This document shows, piece after piece, positions 8,381-16,697 of a stretch of 64,000 nucleotides of DNA; position 1 is the first letter of the stretch, and every line of letters begins with the position of its first letter. A program made the translations under genes and the position numbers. The notes beneath the pieces were generated by a model. The model was not told where the DNA came from, did no database searches, and saw nothing but the letters and a program-made list of their open reading frames with translations. The stretch lies in assembly GCA_903855985.1 (NCBI GenBank), contig CAIOAO010000107.1, positions 1-64,000 on the forward strand, in the 5' to 3' direction. This stretch comes from an uncultured Opitutia bacterium. GTDB taxonomy: Bacteria > Verrucomicrobiota > Verrucomicrobiia > Opitutales > Opitutaceae.

Positions 8381-9304
8381 TTACTTCGCGGTGACGGTCA
8401 CGGGGATCGTAAGCTCGCCGGCGCCGTAGCCCTTGAGGAAGAGGCTGCCGGTGCCGGGTTTGCCGCTCTCGACGGTGACCGTGACGGTGTTCTGGCCCGC
8501 CGGGACGACGACCTCGGGCATGATGATGCTCTCGGGCACGTCGGTGGTGATGTCGAGGAGCAGGCCGCCCGGGGGCGCGGCATTGGGGACGCTGAAGGTC
8601 AGGGTCTGCTTCTCGCCGGTGCGCAGGGTGAGCGAGGAGGGCGAGACGCTCAGGCTGCTGGCGTCGATGCGAAACGTGCCGACGGGGGAGTTGCCGGCGG
8701 TGCTGCCCAGCATGACCGAGTAGTTGCGGCTCGGGTCGAGGGCCGGGACGAAGAAGCTGAGGGCGTTGGGCGACTCGAAGACCGTCCGGGTGGGGGTGTT
8801 TTCGAAGTAGATGATGTCCTGCGGGGTGAAGCCGCGGCCGAGCACACTCACGCGGGCGCCGACGGGGCCGCGGTTGACCTCAAGCGCCAGCACGTAGCGG
8901 TGGACAATACGGGCGTGGGTCAGCTCGGTGTAGGCGTCGTGCGGGTTGCGCGTGTTGGCGTTCTCGGTCTCGTAGTTGACGAGGAAATAGTAGGCCAGTT
9001 CGTCGCGGCCGGTGGGCAGCTGGTAGTCGAACTCGTACAGGCCGTCGGCCAGGGAGCTTTGCTTCATCGCGTAGCTTTGGCCGTCGATGATGATCGCGGC
9101 CTTGGTGCTGCCCGGGACGATCGTCTGGATCTTGGGGGTCACGCGCAGGGTGATCGTGTAAATCTGGGAGGGATTCTCCGGCAGGGAAGCCGGGGTCAGG
9201 TTGGTCAGAACGACGCTCTCGCAGCCGCTGAGCAGGGCCAGGGCGAGGGTCGCGCCGAGTCCAAGGAGGATTTTTCTCGCGAGGGAAATTCGGTTGGTAT
9301 GCAT
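8381..9304 (-). CDS. Exported lipoprotein with Ig-like/IPT-type domains
   Basis: 307 residues. The N-terminus is a lipoprotein signal peptide with lipobox LLSGC (Cys about 28), so the protein should be lipid-anchored in the envelope. The remainder is rich in beta-strand patterns. The middle section, ARVSVLGRGFTPQDIIYF, resembles IPT/TIG domains, and the last third is a BIG-like or cadherin-like sandwich. I cannot name a function. It is a single-gene unit with its own terminator, divergent from the HemW operon. Confidence 0.8.
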   Translation of the reverse strand: MHTNRISLARKILLGLGATLALALLSGCESVVLTNLTPASLPENPSQIYTITLRVTPKIQTIVPGSTKAAIIIDGQSYAMKQSSLADGLYEFDYQLPTGRDELAYYFLVNYETENANTRNPHDAYTELTHARIVHRYVLALEVNRGPVGARVSVLGRGFTPQDIIYFENTPTRTVFESPNALSFFVPALDPSRNYSVMLGSTAGNSPVGTFRIDASSLSVSPSSLTLRTGEKQTLTFSVPNAAPPGGLLLDITTDVPESIIMPEVVVPAGQNTVTVTVESGKPGTGSLFLKGYGAGELTIPVTVTAK

Positions 9305-9349
9305 TGTCTTTTTCGAGTGTGTAACCGGACGGATTAAAACGTGTTAGTA

Positions 9350-10534
9350 ATGAGCCACCCCGCATCAGAGCAAGACAAAGCTTCGCCGGTTCCACCGCTG
9401 GGGTTGTATGTGCATGTACCGTTCTGTGCCTCCACTTGCGACTTTTGCGCCTTTTACCAGACCAAGCCGACCGCAGAAGGGGTGGGTGGGTACCTTGCCG
9501 GCATCGCGGATGAGGCAAAACTGGTCAATTGGACGCGTCCGGTGACGACGGTTTTCTGGGGCGGCGGCACGCCGGGTCTGCTTTCACCGAAGGATCTGGG
9601 CCGGCTGGCGGAGACGGTTCGTGCGCAATGTAACGGCGTGCCCGAAGAATGGACCGTCGAACTCGCCCCGGCGTCGGTCACGCCGCAACGGCTGGCGGCG
9701 CTCCGCGAGGCCGGGGTCACGCGCATCTCGATGGGTGTGCAGAGTTTTCAGCCGGCACTGCTGGACGGACTCGGCCGGCAGCACACACTGCAGCAGATCT
9801 ACCGCGCCTACGACCACGTGCGGGCGGCGGGATTTGCCAGTGTGAACCTCGACCTGATGTTTGCCCTGCCGGGTCAGACCGAGGCGGAGTGGGCGGCGGA
9901 TGTGAGTGAGGCCGTGCGGCTGGCGCCGGATCATATCTCGACCTATTGCCTGACCTTTGAGGAGGACACGGCACTTTGGGTGAAACTCTCCCAAGGCCGG
10001 GTGAAACTCGATCCCGAGAACGAGGCCCGGCTGTACGAGGCGACCTGGGAGCAGCTCGCGGCGGCGGGTTACGGGCAGTATGAGGTGGCGAACTTTGCCC
10101 GCCCGGGCCACGCCTGCCGGCACAATCTCAATACCTGGCGCATGCAGGAATGGGTCGGTCTTGGGCCGTCGGCGGCATCGCAGTTTGACGGCTGGCGCGG
10201 GGCGAATGTCTCCGACCTGGATAAATGGCTCGGTCGCGTCGCCCGGGGTGAGCGGGTGACGGAGGATCGGGTGGTTCTCACGCCGGCACAGCTGGCGGAG
10301 GATGCGCTGATTTTCGGACTGCGAATGAATGCCGGCGTGGACGTGGCGGTCTGGCAGGCGCGGGCTCCGGAGGCGCCGTGGGCGGCGGTCGAGGCGCTGT
10401 TGGAGCGCTGTGTGGCCGAAGGGCTGGCGGTTCGCGAGGCCTCACGGGCCCGTCTGACGGAGCGCGGGCGCTTGCTGGCGGACTCGGTGGGTGCGGAAAT
10501 GATGGAAGCCTTTCAAACCCCGATCCTGACATGA
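9350..10534 (+). CDS. hemW: HemW-like radical SAM protein
   Basis: 394 residues. The radical SAM cluster motif is C26-x3-C30-x2-C33 (CASTCDFC), the HemW/HemN form. FWGGGTPGLL, SMGVQSF, NLDLMFALPGQT and the HNLNTW block near residue 263 are family landmarks. HemW is now regarded as a heme-binding chaperone rather than a true coproporphyrinogen oxidase. ATG 9350 is chosen over the in-frame GTG at 9341. It is the first gene of a four-gene operon; its stop overlaps the next start as ATGA. Confidence 0.92.
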   Translation: MSHPASEQDKASPVPPLGLYVHVPFCASTCDFCAFYQTKPTAEGVGGYLAGIADEAKLVNWTRPVTTVFWGGGTPGLLSPKDLGRLAETVRAQCNGVPEEWTVELAPASVTPQRLAALREAGVTRISMGVQSFQPALLDGLGRQHTLQQIYRAYDHVRAAGFASVNLDLMFALPGQTEAEWAADVSEAVRLAPDHISTYCLTFEEDTALWVKLSQGRVKLDPENEARLYEATWEQLAAAGYGQYEVANFARPGHACRHNLNTWRMQEWVGLGPSAASQFDGWRGANVSDLDKWLGRVARGERVTEDRVVLTPAQLAEDALIFGLRMNAGVDVAVWQARAPEAPWAAVEALLERCVAEGLAVREASRARLTERGRLLADSVGAEMMEAFQTPILT

Positions 10535-11430
10535 AGCGTTACCCCCGGCTTCTGCTTTTTCTGGCGCTCACGCGCCTGGCCGTGGCTGGGGAGCACCCGC
10601 TCGTGATTCAGACCGACTTTGGCACCAAGGACGGGGCCGTGGCGGCGATGAAGGGCGTGGCGATTGGGGTCAGCCCGAAGCTGGCAATCTATGATCTGAG
10701 CCATGAAAACACGCCATATGATGTCTGGGAGGGCGCGTACCGGCTGAAGCAGACCGCGCCATTCTGGCCGGCGGGCACGGTGTTTGTATCGGTGATCGAC
10801 CCGGGAGTCGGCACGGAGCGCAAGGCCGTCGTCCTGAAGACAAAGAGCGGACATTATTTTGTCGGCCCGGACAACGGCACCTGGACGCTGATCGCCGAGG
10901 ATCTCGGGGTCGAGGCGGTGCGGCAGATTGATGAGACGAAGCACCGACGCGCGGGGTCGGAGAAATCCTACACGTTCCACGGCCGCGATGTATTTGCCTA
11001 CGTCGGGGCAAAGCTGGCGTCGGGCGAAATAACCTTTGACGAGGTGGGCCCGCTTCTCGGGGCCAAGGTGGTGATGCTGCCGTACGAACAGCCACGCGCC
11101 GAAGGGAGCGGGCTGGTGGGCACGATCCCGGCGCTGGATTATCAGTACGGCAATGTCTGGACGAATCTCGACGCAACGCTGTTCGGGCGGCTGGCGCCGA
11201 AGATCGGCGACCGGTTTCGCGTGTCCATCGCGCATGCCGGCAAGGTGGTTTTCACGGGTGAACTGCCGTATGTGCGCACGTTCGGCGATGTGCCGGAGGG
11301 CAAGCCGCTGCTTTATCTCAACAGCCTGATGTGCGTGTCGGTGGCCCTGAACATGGGCGACTTTGCAAAGCAGCACCGGATCGCGAGCGGCGCGGAGTGG
11401 AGCGTGCGCGTGGAAAAGGTGCAGCCATGA
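10531..11430 (+). CDS. SAM hydroxide adenosyltransferase family protein (DUF62) with signal peptide
   Basis: 299 residues. The body matches the DUF62 family, which hydrolyses S-adenosylmethionine to adenosine and methionine and is related to fluorinases and chlorinases. Landmarks are IQTDFGTKDGAVAAMKGV, VFVSVIDPGVGTERK, FVGPDNGTW and FHGRDVFAYVGA. Unusually, it starts with a Sec signal peptide of about 19 residues, MKRYPRLLLFLALTRLAVAG, so it should leave the cytoplasm. Start and stop overlap neighbours as ATGA on both sides, which implies translational coupling. Confidence 0.92.
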   Translation: MKRYPRLLLFLALTRLAVAGEHPLVIQTDFGTKDGAVAAMKGVAIGVSPKLAIYDLSHENTPYDVWEGAYRLKQTAPFWPAGTVFVSVIDPGVGTERKAVVLKTKSGHYFVGPDNGTWTLIAEDLGVEAVRQIDETKHRRAGSEKSYTFHGRDVFAYVGAKLASGEITFDEVGPLLGAKVVMLPYEQPRAEGSGLVGTIPALDYQYGNVWTNLDATLFGRLAPKIGDRFRVSIAHAGKVVFTGELPYVRTFGDVPEGKPLLYLNSLMCVSVALNMGDFAKQHRIASGAEWSVRVEKVQP

Positions 11431-11900
11431 AGCCACTCGTCCTCGGATTGATGCTCCTCGTGCTCGCCGGCTGCCAGTCGGCGCCGCCGGTCAAATCCGC
11501 GTCGGAAAAGGCCCGGCTCTATCTCGAGTCGGGGGATGAACCCACGGAATTGCTGATGTTGCCCCAAAGCGGCCTGCAGATCTCGGTCCAGCCCAAGCCG
11601 GTCTTTACCGAGTATGACATCCTCAACGTGGAAATTGCGTCGGCGGAGCTGGGCCAGTGCCTGGCCATCCAGCTCACCCCGGAGGCTACGCGCGACCTCT
11701 ACCGGTTGAGTCTGGACAAGCAGGGTTCCCGGCTGGTGCTCGTGCTGGGCGGGGTGCCCTTCGGGGCGCGGCGCATGAGCGAACCGCTGGACCAGGGGAC
11801 GATCTTTGTCTTTCTCGAGGTGCCGGACACTTCGCTGCCGGCGCTCGTCGCGACGCTGAAGGAAACCTGCGCAACGCTGCATCCGGCGGCGGCGCCATGA
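11427..11900 (+). CDS. Small lipoprotein in the HemW/M23 operon
   Basis: 157 residues beginning with a lipoprotein signal peptide (lipobox VLAGC, Cys about 15). The mature part has two alpha/beta stretches. GVPFGARRMSEPLDQGTIFVFLEV vaguely recalls the P1 domain of SecD-like proteins, too weak to assign. Function unknown. ATG 11427 overlaps the stop of the SAM enzyme and its own TGA overlaps the M23 start, both as ATGA. Confidence 0.8.
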   Translation: MKPLVLGLMLLVLAGCQSAPPVKSASEKARLYLESGDEPTELLMLPQSGLQISVQPKPVFTEYDILNVEIASAELGQCLAIQLTPEATRDLYRLSLDKQGSRLVLVLGGVPFGARRMSEPLDQGTIFVFLEVPDTSLPALVATLKETCATLHPAAAP

Positions 11901-12916
11901 GGCTCGCCGGGGGCAGGCTGTTTTGCCTGGTGCTGCTGGCGGTCGCTGGCGCCCGGGCGGCGGAGCGGGTCGAACTGGTCTGGCCGACGCCCAATCCCGC
12001 CTGGGCGGAAGGCCGGCCGATGGCGGAATTTCTCCAGCACGCCGGATCCGGGGATCCCGAATCGGGCGGCTTTGGCGGCGTGCGCAGCGGCGGAGCCCAG
12101 TTTCACGAAGGGCTCGACCTGAAGTGCGTTGCGCGCGACCGGCGCGGCGAGCCGACGGACAGCGTCTTCGCGGCGATGGACGGCGTGGTACGCCACGTCA
12201 GTTCGAGTGCCGGCGACAGCAGTTACGGGCGGTACATCGTGCTGGAGCATCCCGACCAGGCCCCGGCAATCTTCACCCTCTACGCGCATCTCGCGCGCAT
12301 TGCGCCCGGCGTTTCGGCGGGCGACCGCGTCAAACGCGGGCAGACCCTGGGCACGATGGGCCACAGTTCCGGCGGCTATGTGATTCCGCGGGACCGGGCG
12401 CACCTGCATTTCGAGATGGGGGTGATGGTCACGCGGGATTTTGCCTCGTGGTATGCCATGAAGAAATTCGGCAGCCCGAACGACCACGGCCTGTGGAACG
12501 GGATGAACCTGATGGGCTTTGACCCGCTGGATTTCCTCAACCTCTGGCGGGCGCGAAAAGTGAACACATTCCAGGATTACTTTGACCGGATGGAGCCGGT
12601 GGTCCGGGTGCGGATCGCCACCCGGCGCATCCCGGACTATGTCACCCGGTACCCGTCGCTGCTGACCAAGCCGATGACGGCCGACGTGGCGGGGTGGGAG
12701 ATCAAGTTCAACTGGACGGGGATACCCTATGCGTGGACGCCACTCTCCGTGATGGAAACGATCGGGCTGGCGCCGAACCAGCCGAAGATCGTGGAAGTTG
12801 ACGCGGCGCTGGAGCGGCGCACCCGGAGCAAGAGCCTGGCGGTCTCGCGACGGAACGGCTGGGTCACCGGCAAGGACCTTGAAACCGTCCTGCAGCAGCT
12901 GTTCGGCTTCCGCTGA
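11897..12916 (+). CDS. M23 family peptidase, exported
   Basis: 339 residues with a signal peptide ending near AGARA-AE (residue 22). The LytM/M23 zinc site is visible: H70 and D74 in FHEGLDL, and H169-x-H171 in HLHFEM. SSYGRYIVLEH and YAHLARI are the usual flanking blocks. M23 enzymes cut peptidoglycan cross-bridges, or act as inactive regulators if a ligand is lost; here the ligands appear complete. A C-terminal region of about 150 residues after the catalytic domain is not recognised. Last gene of the coupled operon. Confidence 0.88.
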   Translation: MRLAGGRLFCLVLLAVAGARAAERVELVWPTPNPAWAEGRPMAEFLQHAGSGDPESGGFGGVRSGGAQFHEGLDLKCVARDRRGEPTDSVFAAMDGVVRHVSSSAGDSSYGRYIVLEHPDQAPAIFTLYAHLARIAPGVSAGDRVKRGQTLGTMGHSSGGYVIPRDRAHLHFEMGVMVTRDFASWYAMKKFGSPNDHGLWNGMNLMGFDPLDFLNLWRARKVNTFQDYFDRMEPVVRVRIATRRIPDYVTRYPSLLTKPMTADVAGWEIKFNWTGIPYAWTPLSVMETIGLAPNQPKIVEVDAALERRTRSKSLAVSRRNGWVTGKDLETVLQQLFGFR

Positions 12917-12927
12917 GGCGCCGCCGG

Positions 12928-13296
12928 TCAGCTCTGCGGCTTGAGCTGGGTCAGGAGCGCGTTGAAGGCGGGGAGCGCTTTCAAGCCGTCGAGGTCGGGG
13001 TCCTGCTGCATCCAGTCGAAATCGGTGTAGCCCAGCGACACGGCCTGGCGGAGCGACTTGATCGCGGCGGACTTGCGCTTCAGGAGGGCGAGGCTGCAGG
13101 CGAGATTGTAGTGGGCGGTGGCGTTATCCGGGAGGAGCTTCACCAGCCGGCGGTCCATCTTCAGGCCGTCGGCAATGCGGCCGTGCTTGGTGTAGAGGCC
13201 GCCCAGCAGTTCGACGACCTCGGTGTACTGCGTATCGCGCTTCAGGACCGACTCAAAAAACCTGATCTCGAACTCGGGATCGTCCGTCTTGGCCAT
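12928..13296 (-). CDS. Small TPR protein
   Basis: 122 residues, mostly helix pairs. A clear TPR unit is DNATAHYNLACSLALLKR, followed by SAAIKSLRQAVSLGYTDFDWMQQDPDL, a pattern seen in many short TPR proteins. No signal peptide, so probably cytoplasmic. It follows the Fur-family gene by seven bases and is likely co-transcribed with it. Partner unknown. Confidence 0.8.
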   Translation of the reverse strand: MAKTDDPEFEIRFFESVLKRDTQYTEVVELLGGLYTKHGRIADGLKMDRRLVKLLPDNATAHYNLACSLALLKRKSAAIKSLRQAVSLGYTDFDWMQQDPDLDGLKALPAFNALLTQLKPQS

Positions 13297-13303
13297 GACA
13301 GGT

Positions 13304-13771
13304 TCAGGCGGTGCGGCGCGGGCACGTGCCGGTCAGCCGCAGGGTGTCGCAACGGGCGCTGACCTGCAGGCGTTGGGAAACGGGGGTGAGGCCGAGCTTC
13401 GAGGACACGGTGTTGCCGTACCATTCCATGAAGGGCGCGCTGATCTCGAAGATCCGGTCGCAGTCGAGGCAGACGACCTGGGCGACCTGCGTGCTGCCAC
13501 CATCCCGGTTGGGGTGGTAGAATTTCTCACCGGAGCCGATGTCCACCTCGCGTAGCAGGGCGCTCTCGGTCATGATCGGCAATGTGCGGTAGACCGTGGC
13601 GCGGGAGACGGAGTCATCAATCACGCGGGCGTAATCCAGCAGTTGCTCGGCGGTGAAGTGATCCTTCTGGGCGAAGGCGGCGTCGAAGATCGCGAGCCGC
13701 TGGTTCGTCACCCGCAGGCCCTTCTGGGCTAGAAAGCGGCGGAACTTGTCACGGGCGGCGGAGATGCTCAC
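13304..13771 (-). CDS. Fur-family transcriptional regulator, atypical metal sites
   Basis: Metal-responsive repressor fold. The winged helix shows [16 protein letters not shown] and [12 protein letters not shown], the Fur recognition helix. One structural CxxC (CLDC) is present. The second is reduced to a lone Cys near the end (GTCPR), with another Cys in ARCDT. The usual histidine cluster before CLDC is absent: [10 protein letters not shown] stands where HHDH-type residues are expected. Metal sensing may therefore differ from Fur, Zur or PerR. No ATG is available; I use GTG 13771, with TTG 13807 as the alternative. Confidence 0.85.
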   Translation of the reverse strand: MSISAARDKFRRFLAQKGLRVTNQRLAIFDAAFAQKDHFTAEQLLDYARVIDDSVSRATVYRTLPIMTESALLREVDIGSGEKFYHPNRDGGSTQVAQVVCLDCDRIFEISAPFMEWYGNTVSSKLGLTPVSQRLQVSARCDTLRLTGTCPRRTA

Positions 13772-13968
13772 GAAGGCGACTGTTTGAACCGGGGCGGGGG
13801 GTGTCAATGCGTTCGTGGCCGGTGGGCGGATTACAGGGTCACCGTGAAGGACACGAAATGCGCGGATGGGTCCGATCGACGGGCTCCACGGGGCTTCATG
13901 TTTTTCGCAGTTTTAAAATCCGGCCCATGCTTGCGCGGGATGGGCGCGTCAGGCATCACCTCCCGGAC

Positions 13969-16206
13969 ATGATTGTCGGTGTCCATCCACTCGCGGGCTT
14001 TGACAAGCTCCTGCACTACCGCGTGCCGGAGGCGATGCGCGACGGCCTCGCGATGGGCTCACTGGTGCGGGTACCGGTCCTCAACGCGCTGCGGCTGGGC
14101 ATCGTGGGGGAGATCGGGGCGCCGAAGGATTTTCCGGTGGAGCGGCTGAAATCCCTGGCGCAGGTCGTGCATCCGTTCCCCGCGCTGCCGCCGGACCTGC
14201 TGGAACTGGCGCGCTGGATGGCGGGCTATTACGCCTGCGGCCTGGACAGTATCATTGAGACCATGTTGCCGGCGGCGGTGCGCAACGGTGCGGGGCTGAA
14301 GCAGGAGAAGCTGCTCTCCGTGGTGCGCAAGCTCACGGCGGAGGAACTGGCCACCATCGAGAAACGCGCCCCGCAGCAGGCGAAGCTGTACCGGTTCCTG
14401 GCGCAGCAGTTCCGGCCGCAGAAAAAGTCCCTCGTGCTCGCGCGACTGGACATCACCCCGGCGGTCGCGGCGGCGCTGGTGAAGCGCGGCGTGCTCAGCG
14501 AGGAGACGCGCCGGGTGGAACGCGTGGCCTACAATGATGATTTTGCCGGCGGCGAACTGGTGGCGTCACAGCCGCACGCCCCCAACGCCGAGCAGGCCGC
14601 CGCGATCGCGGCGCTCGACGGTGAACTGGCGGGCGGGAAGTTCGGGGTGTCGCTGCTGCACGGCATCACCGGCTCGGGCAAGACCGAGGTTTACCTGCGC
14701 GCGATCGCGAAGGCGCTGGCGGCGGGCGGCGGCGTGATTTTCCTCGTGCCCGAGGTGGCACTCACGCCGCAGACGGTGGCCCGCCTGCGGTCGCGGCTCG
14801 AGGCCATCGCGCCGGACCACCGCTGCGTCGTGTGGCACAGCCATTTGTCGGAAGGCGAGCGGCTCGACGGCTGGCTGGCGCTGGCCACGGGCGAGGCCCG
14901 GGTGGTGGTGGGGGCGCGGTCGGCGGTATTTGCCCCGGTGCAGAACCTGCGGCTGATCGTCGTGGATGAGGAGCATGAGCCGGCCTACAAGCAGGACGAG
15001 ACCCCGCGCTATCACGGGCGGGATGTTGCGGTGATGCGGGCGAAGCTCAACCGGGCCGTCTGCCTGCTCGGATCGGCGACGCCGTCGCTCGAGAGTTTTG
15101 CGAACGCGCAGGCGGGCAAGTACAAGCTGCTGGAGCTGAAGGAGCGGGTGGATTCCCGCAAGCTGCCGTACATCGACATTGTCGACCTGCGGATCGAGGC
15201 GATGAAGCAGCGGGCGATGCCGTCGTTGTCGGGGAAACTCGTCGACGCGATGCACGCGCGGCTTGAGCGCCGCGAGCAGACAATCCTCTTCATCAACCGC
15301 CGGGGCTATTCGTCGGCGATGCTGTGCACGAAGTGCGGTCACGTGGAGGAATGCACGCATTGCAGCATCGCGCTGACGTACCACCGGGCGGATGAGACGC
15401 TCCGCTGCCACCTCTGCGGCGTGCAGAGGAACGCCCCGTTGCGCTGCCCGAAATGCGGCGCCCCGGAGATCCGCTGGCGCGGGTTGGGCACGCAGCGGGT
15501 GGAGGAGGCTGTCCGGCGGCTGGTGCCGCGGGCGCGAATCGAGCGGATGGACAGTGACACGATGGGCAAGAAGAACCGTTTCCGGGAGGTGCTCGCCCAG
15601 TTCCGGGCGGGCAAGATCGACGTGCTCGTGGGCACGCAGATGATCGGCAAAGGGCTGGATTTCCCGAATGTCACGCTGGTGGGCCTGATTGACGCCGACA
15701 TCTCGATGCACATCCCGGATTTCCGGGCGAATGAGCGGACGTTTCAGCTGCTCGTGCAGGTGGCCGGGCGCGCGGGCCGCGGCGACCGGGCGGGCGAGGT
15801 GATCGTGCAGACGTTCACGCCGCAGGCATCGGCAATCCAGTATTCGCGTCACGCCGACTATGCCGGGTTTGCCGCGGAGGAGCTGAAACTCCGGAAGGAT
15901 TTCCATTATCCGCCGTACCGGCACCTGATCCACCATCTCTTCCGCGGGAAAAACCCGGAGAAACTGCAGTTCTTCGCCGAGCAGTGGGCGAAGCTGGTGG
16001 AGCTGGCGCTGGGCAACCGGGTGGAACTGCGCGGCCCGACGCCGTCGCCGATCGAAAAGATCAAGGATGAGTACCGCTGGCAGCTCTGGTATTTCACGAA
16101 CTCAGTCACGAAGGTGGTACCCGATCTGGCGAAGCTGCGGGCGGGGTTTGCCTGGCCGGATGACATCACGCAGGTGCTGGATATTGACCCGGTGAACCTG
16201 GGCTAG
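13969..16206 (+). CDS. priA: Primosomal protein N', replication restart helicase
   Basis: 745 residues. PriA is the 3'-5' helicase that reloads the replisome at collapsed forks. Walker A is GITGSGKT at 232-239 and the DEEH box is at 333-336. The zinc-binding insertion has the expected paired cysteines (CTKCGHVEECTHC, CHLCG, CPKCG). GTQMIGKGLDFPNV and QVAGRAGRGDRAGEV are helicase motifs V and VI. I start at ATG 13969 (MIVGVHPL), where similarity begins; the frame is open to 13801. It is divergent from the Fur-family gene with a spacer of about 200 bases. Confidence 0.97.
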   Translation: MIVGVHPLAGFDKLLHYRVPEAMRDGLAMGSLVRVPVLNALRLGIVGEIGAPKDFPVERLKSLAQVVHPFPALPPDLLELARWMAGYYACGLDSIIETMLPAAVRNGAGLKQEKLLSVVRKLTAEELATIEKRAPQQAKLYRFLAQQFRPQKKSLVLARLDITPAVAAALVKRGVLSEETRRVERVAYNDDFAGGELVASQPHAPNAEQAAAIAALDGELAGGKFGVSLLHGITGSGKTEVYLRAIAKALAAGGGVIFLVPEVALTPQTVARLRSRLEAIAPDHRCVVWHSHLSEGERLDGWLALATGEARVVVGARSAVFAPVQNLRLIVVDEEHEPAYKQDETPRYHGRDVAVMRAKLNRAVCLLGSATPSLESFANAQAGKYKLLELKERVDSRKLPYIDIVDLRIEAMKQRAMPSLSGKLVDAMHARLERREQTILFINRRGYSSAMLCTKCGHVEECTHCSIALTYHRADETLRCHLCGVQRNAPLRCPKCGAPEIRWRGLGTQRVEEAVRRLVPRARIERMDSDTMGKKNRFREVLAQFRAGKIDVLVGTQMIGKGLDFPNVTLVGLIDADISMHIPDFRANERTFQLLVQVAGRAGRGDRAGEVIVQTFTPQASAIQYSRHADYAGFAAEELKLRKDFHYPPYRHLIHHLFRGKNPEKLQFFAEQWAKLVELALGNRVELRGPTPSPIEKIKDEYRWQLWYFTNSVTKVVPDLAKLRAGFAWPDDITQVLDIDPVNLG

Positions 16207-16279
16207 GCGGCAGGGAGCTTAGCAAACTTACGTAGGGGTTTTCAGTAGCCACTCCCCGTCCGGGGACCAAACTCAGGGC

Positions 16280-16621
16280 ATGGCACTTTTTGGACCTACC
16301 TTTCCGCCGTGGAAAATGCCGCAACAGGAAGCGGAGCTGGACCCGGCTTCCCGCTCGATTGTGGCGCGCATGCGGATCATCGCGCTGGTCAACTGGATCA
16401 TGTGGACCGCGGCGGGCTTCGTGCTCGGCGCGATGTATGCGTTGAATGTCTATGAGACCCAGCCGGAGCCGCAGGGCTCGGCCTGGTACAAGCTGGCCCT
16501 GGGCGCCGTGGTGTTTTGCAGCGGAGTGGTGGGCTGCTTCATCGGTTACCTGAACAAGGTGCTGATCGACTGGGCCCGGCAGGTGCTGACGCTGCTGGGA
16601 ACGATCGCCAACAAGCAGTGA
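16280..16621 (+). CDS. Small two-helix membrane protein, unknown
   Basis: 113 residues with two hydrophobic segments, about 34-54 and 71-91, each followed by charged residues. The N-terminus (MALFGPTFPPWKMP) is proline-rich and soluble. I do not recognise the family. A strong terminator follows directly, so it is the last or only gene of its unit. Confidence 0.7.
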   Translation: MALFGPTFPPWKMPQQEAELDPASRSIVARMRIIALVNWIMWTAAGFVLGAMYALNVYETQPEPQGSAWYKLALGAVVFCSGVVGCFIGYLNKVLIDWARQVLTLLGTIANKQ

Positions 16622-16631
16622 GGCGGCCCGG

Positions 16632-16659
16632 GTTCCGCCGACGCTGGCGGGACTTTTTT
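16632..16659 (+). terminator. Rho-independent terminator
   Basis: An 8-bp stem (16632-16639 with 16646-16653, one G-U pair) and six-base loop are followed by six U residues. It closes the small membrane protein gene and separates it from mpl. Confidence 0.88.
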
Positions 16660-16697
16660 GTTCGCGGCGCCGGCGACAGCGCCCCAGAAAGACCCGG

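Noticed and set aside
13808-13968. Small gene between the Fur-family gene and priA
   Set aside because: Open frames on both strands exist, but none has a family pattern or start context; the region is more likely the divergent promoter region.
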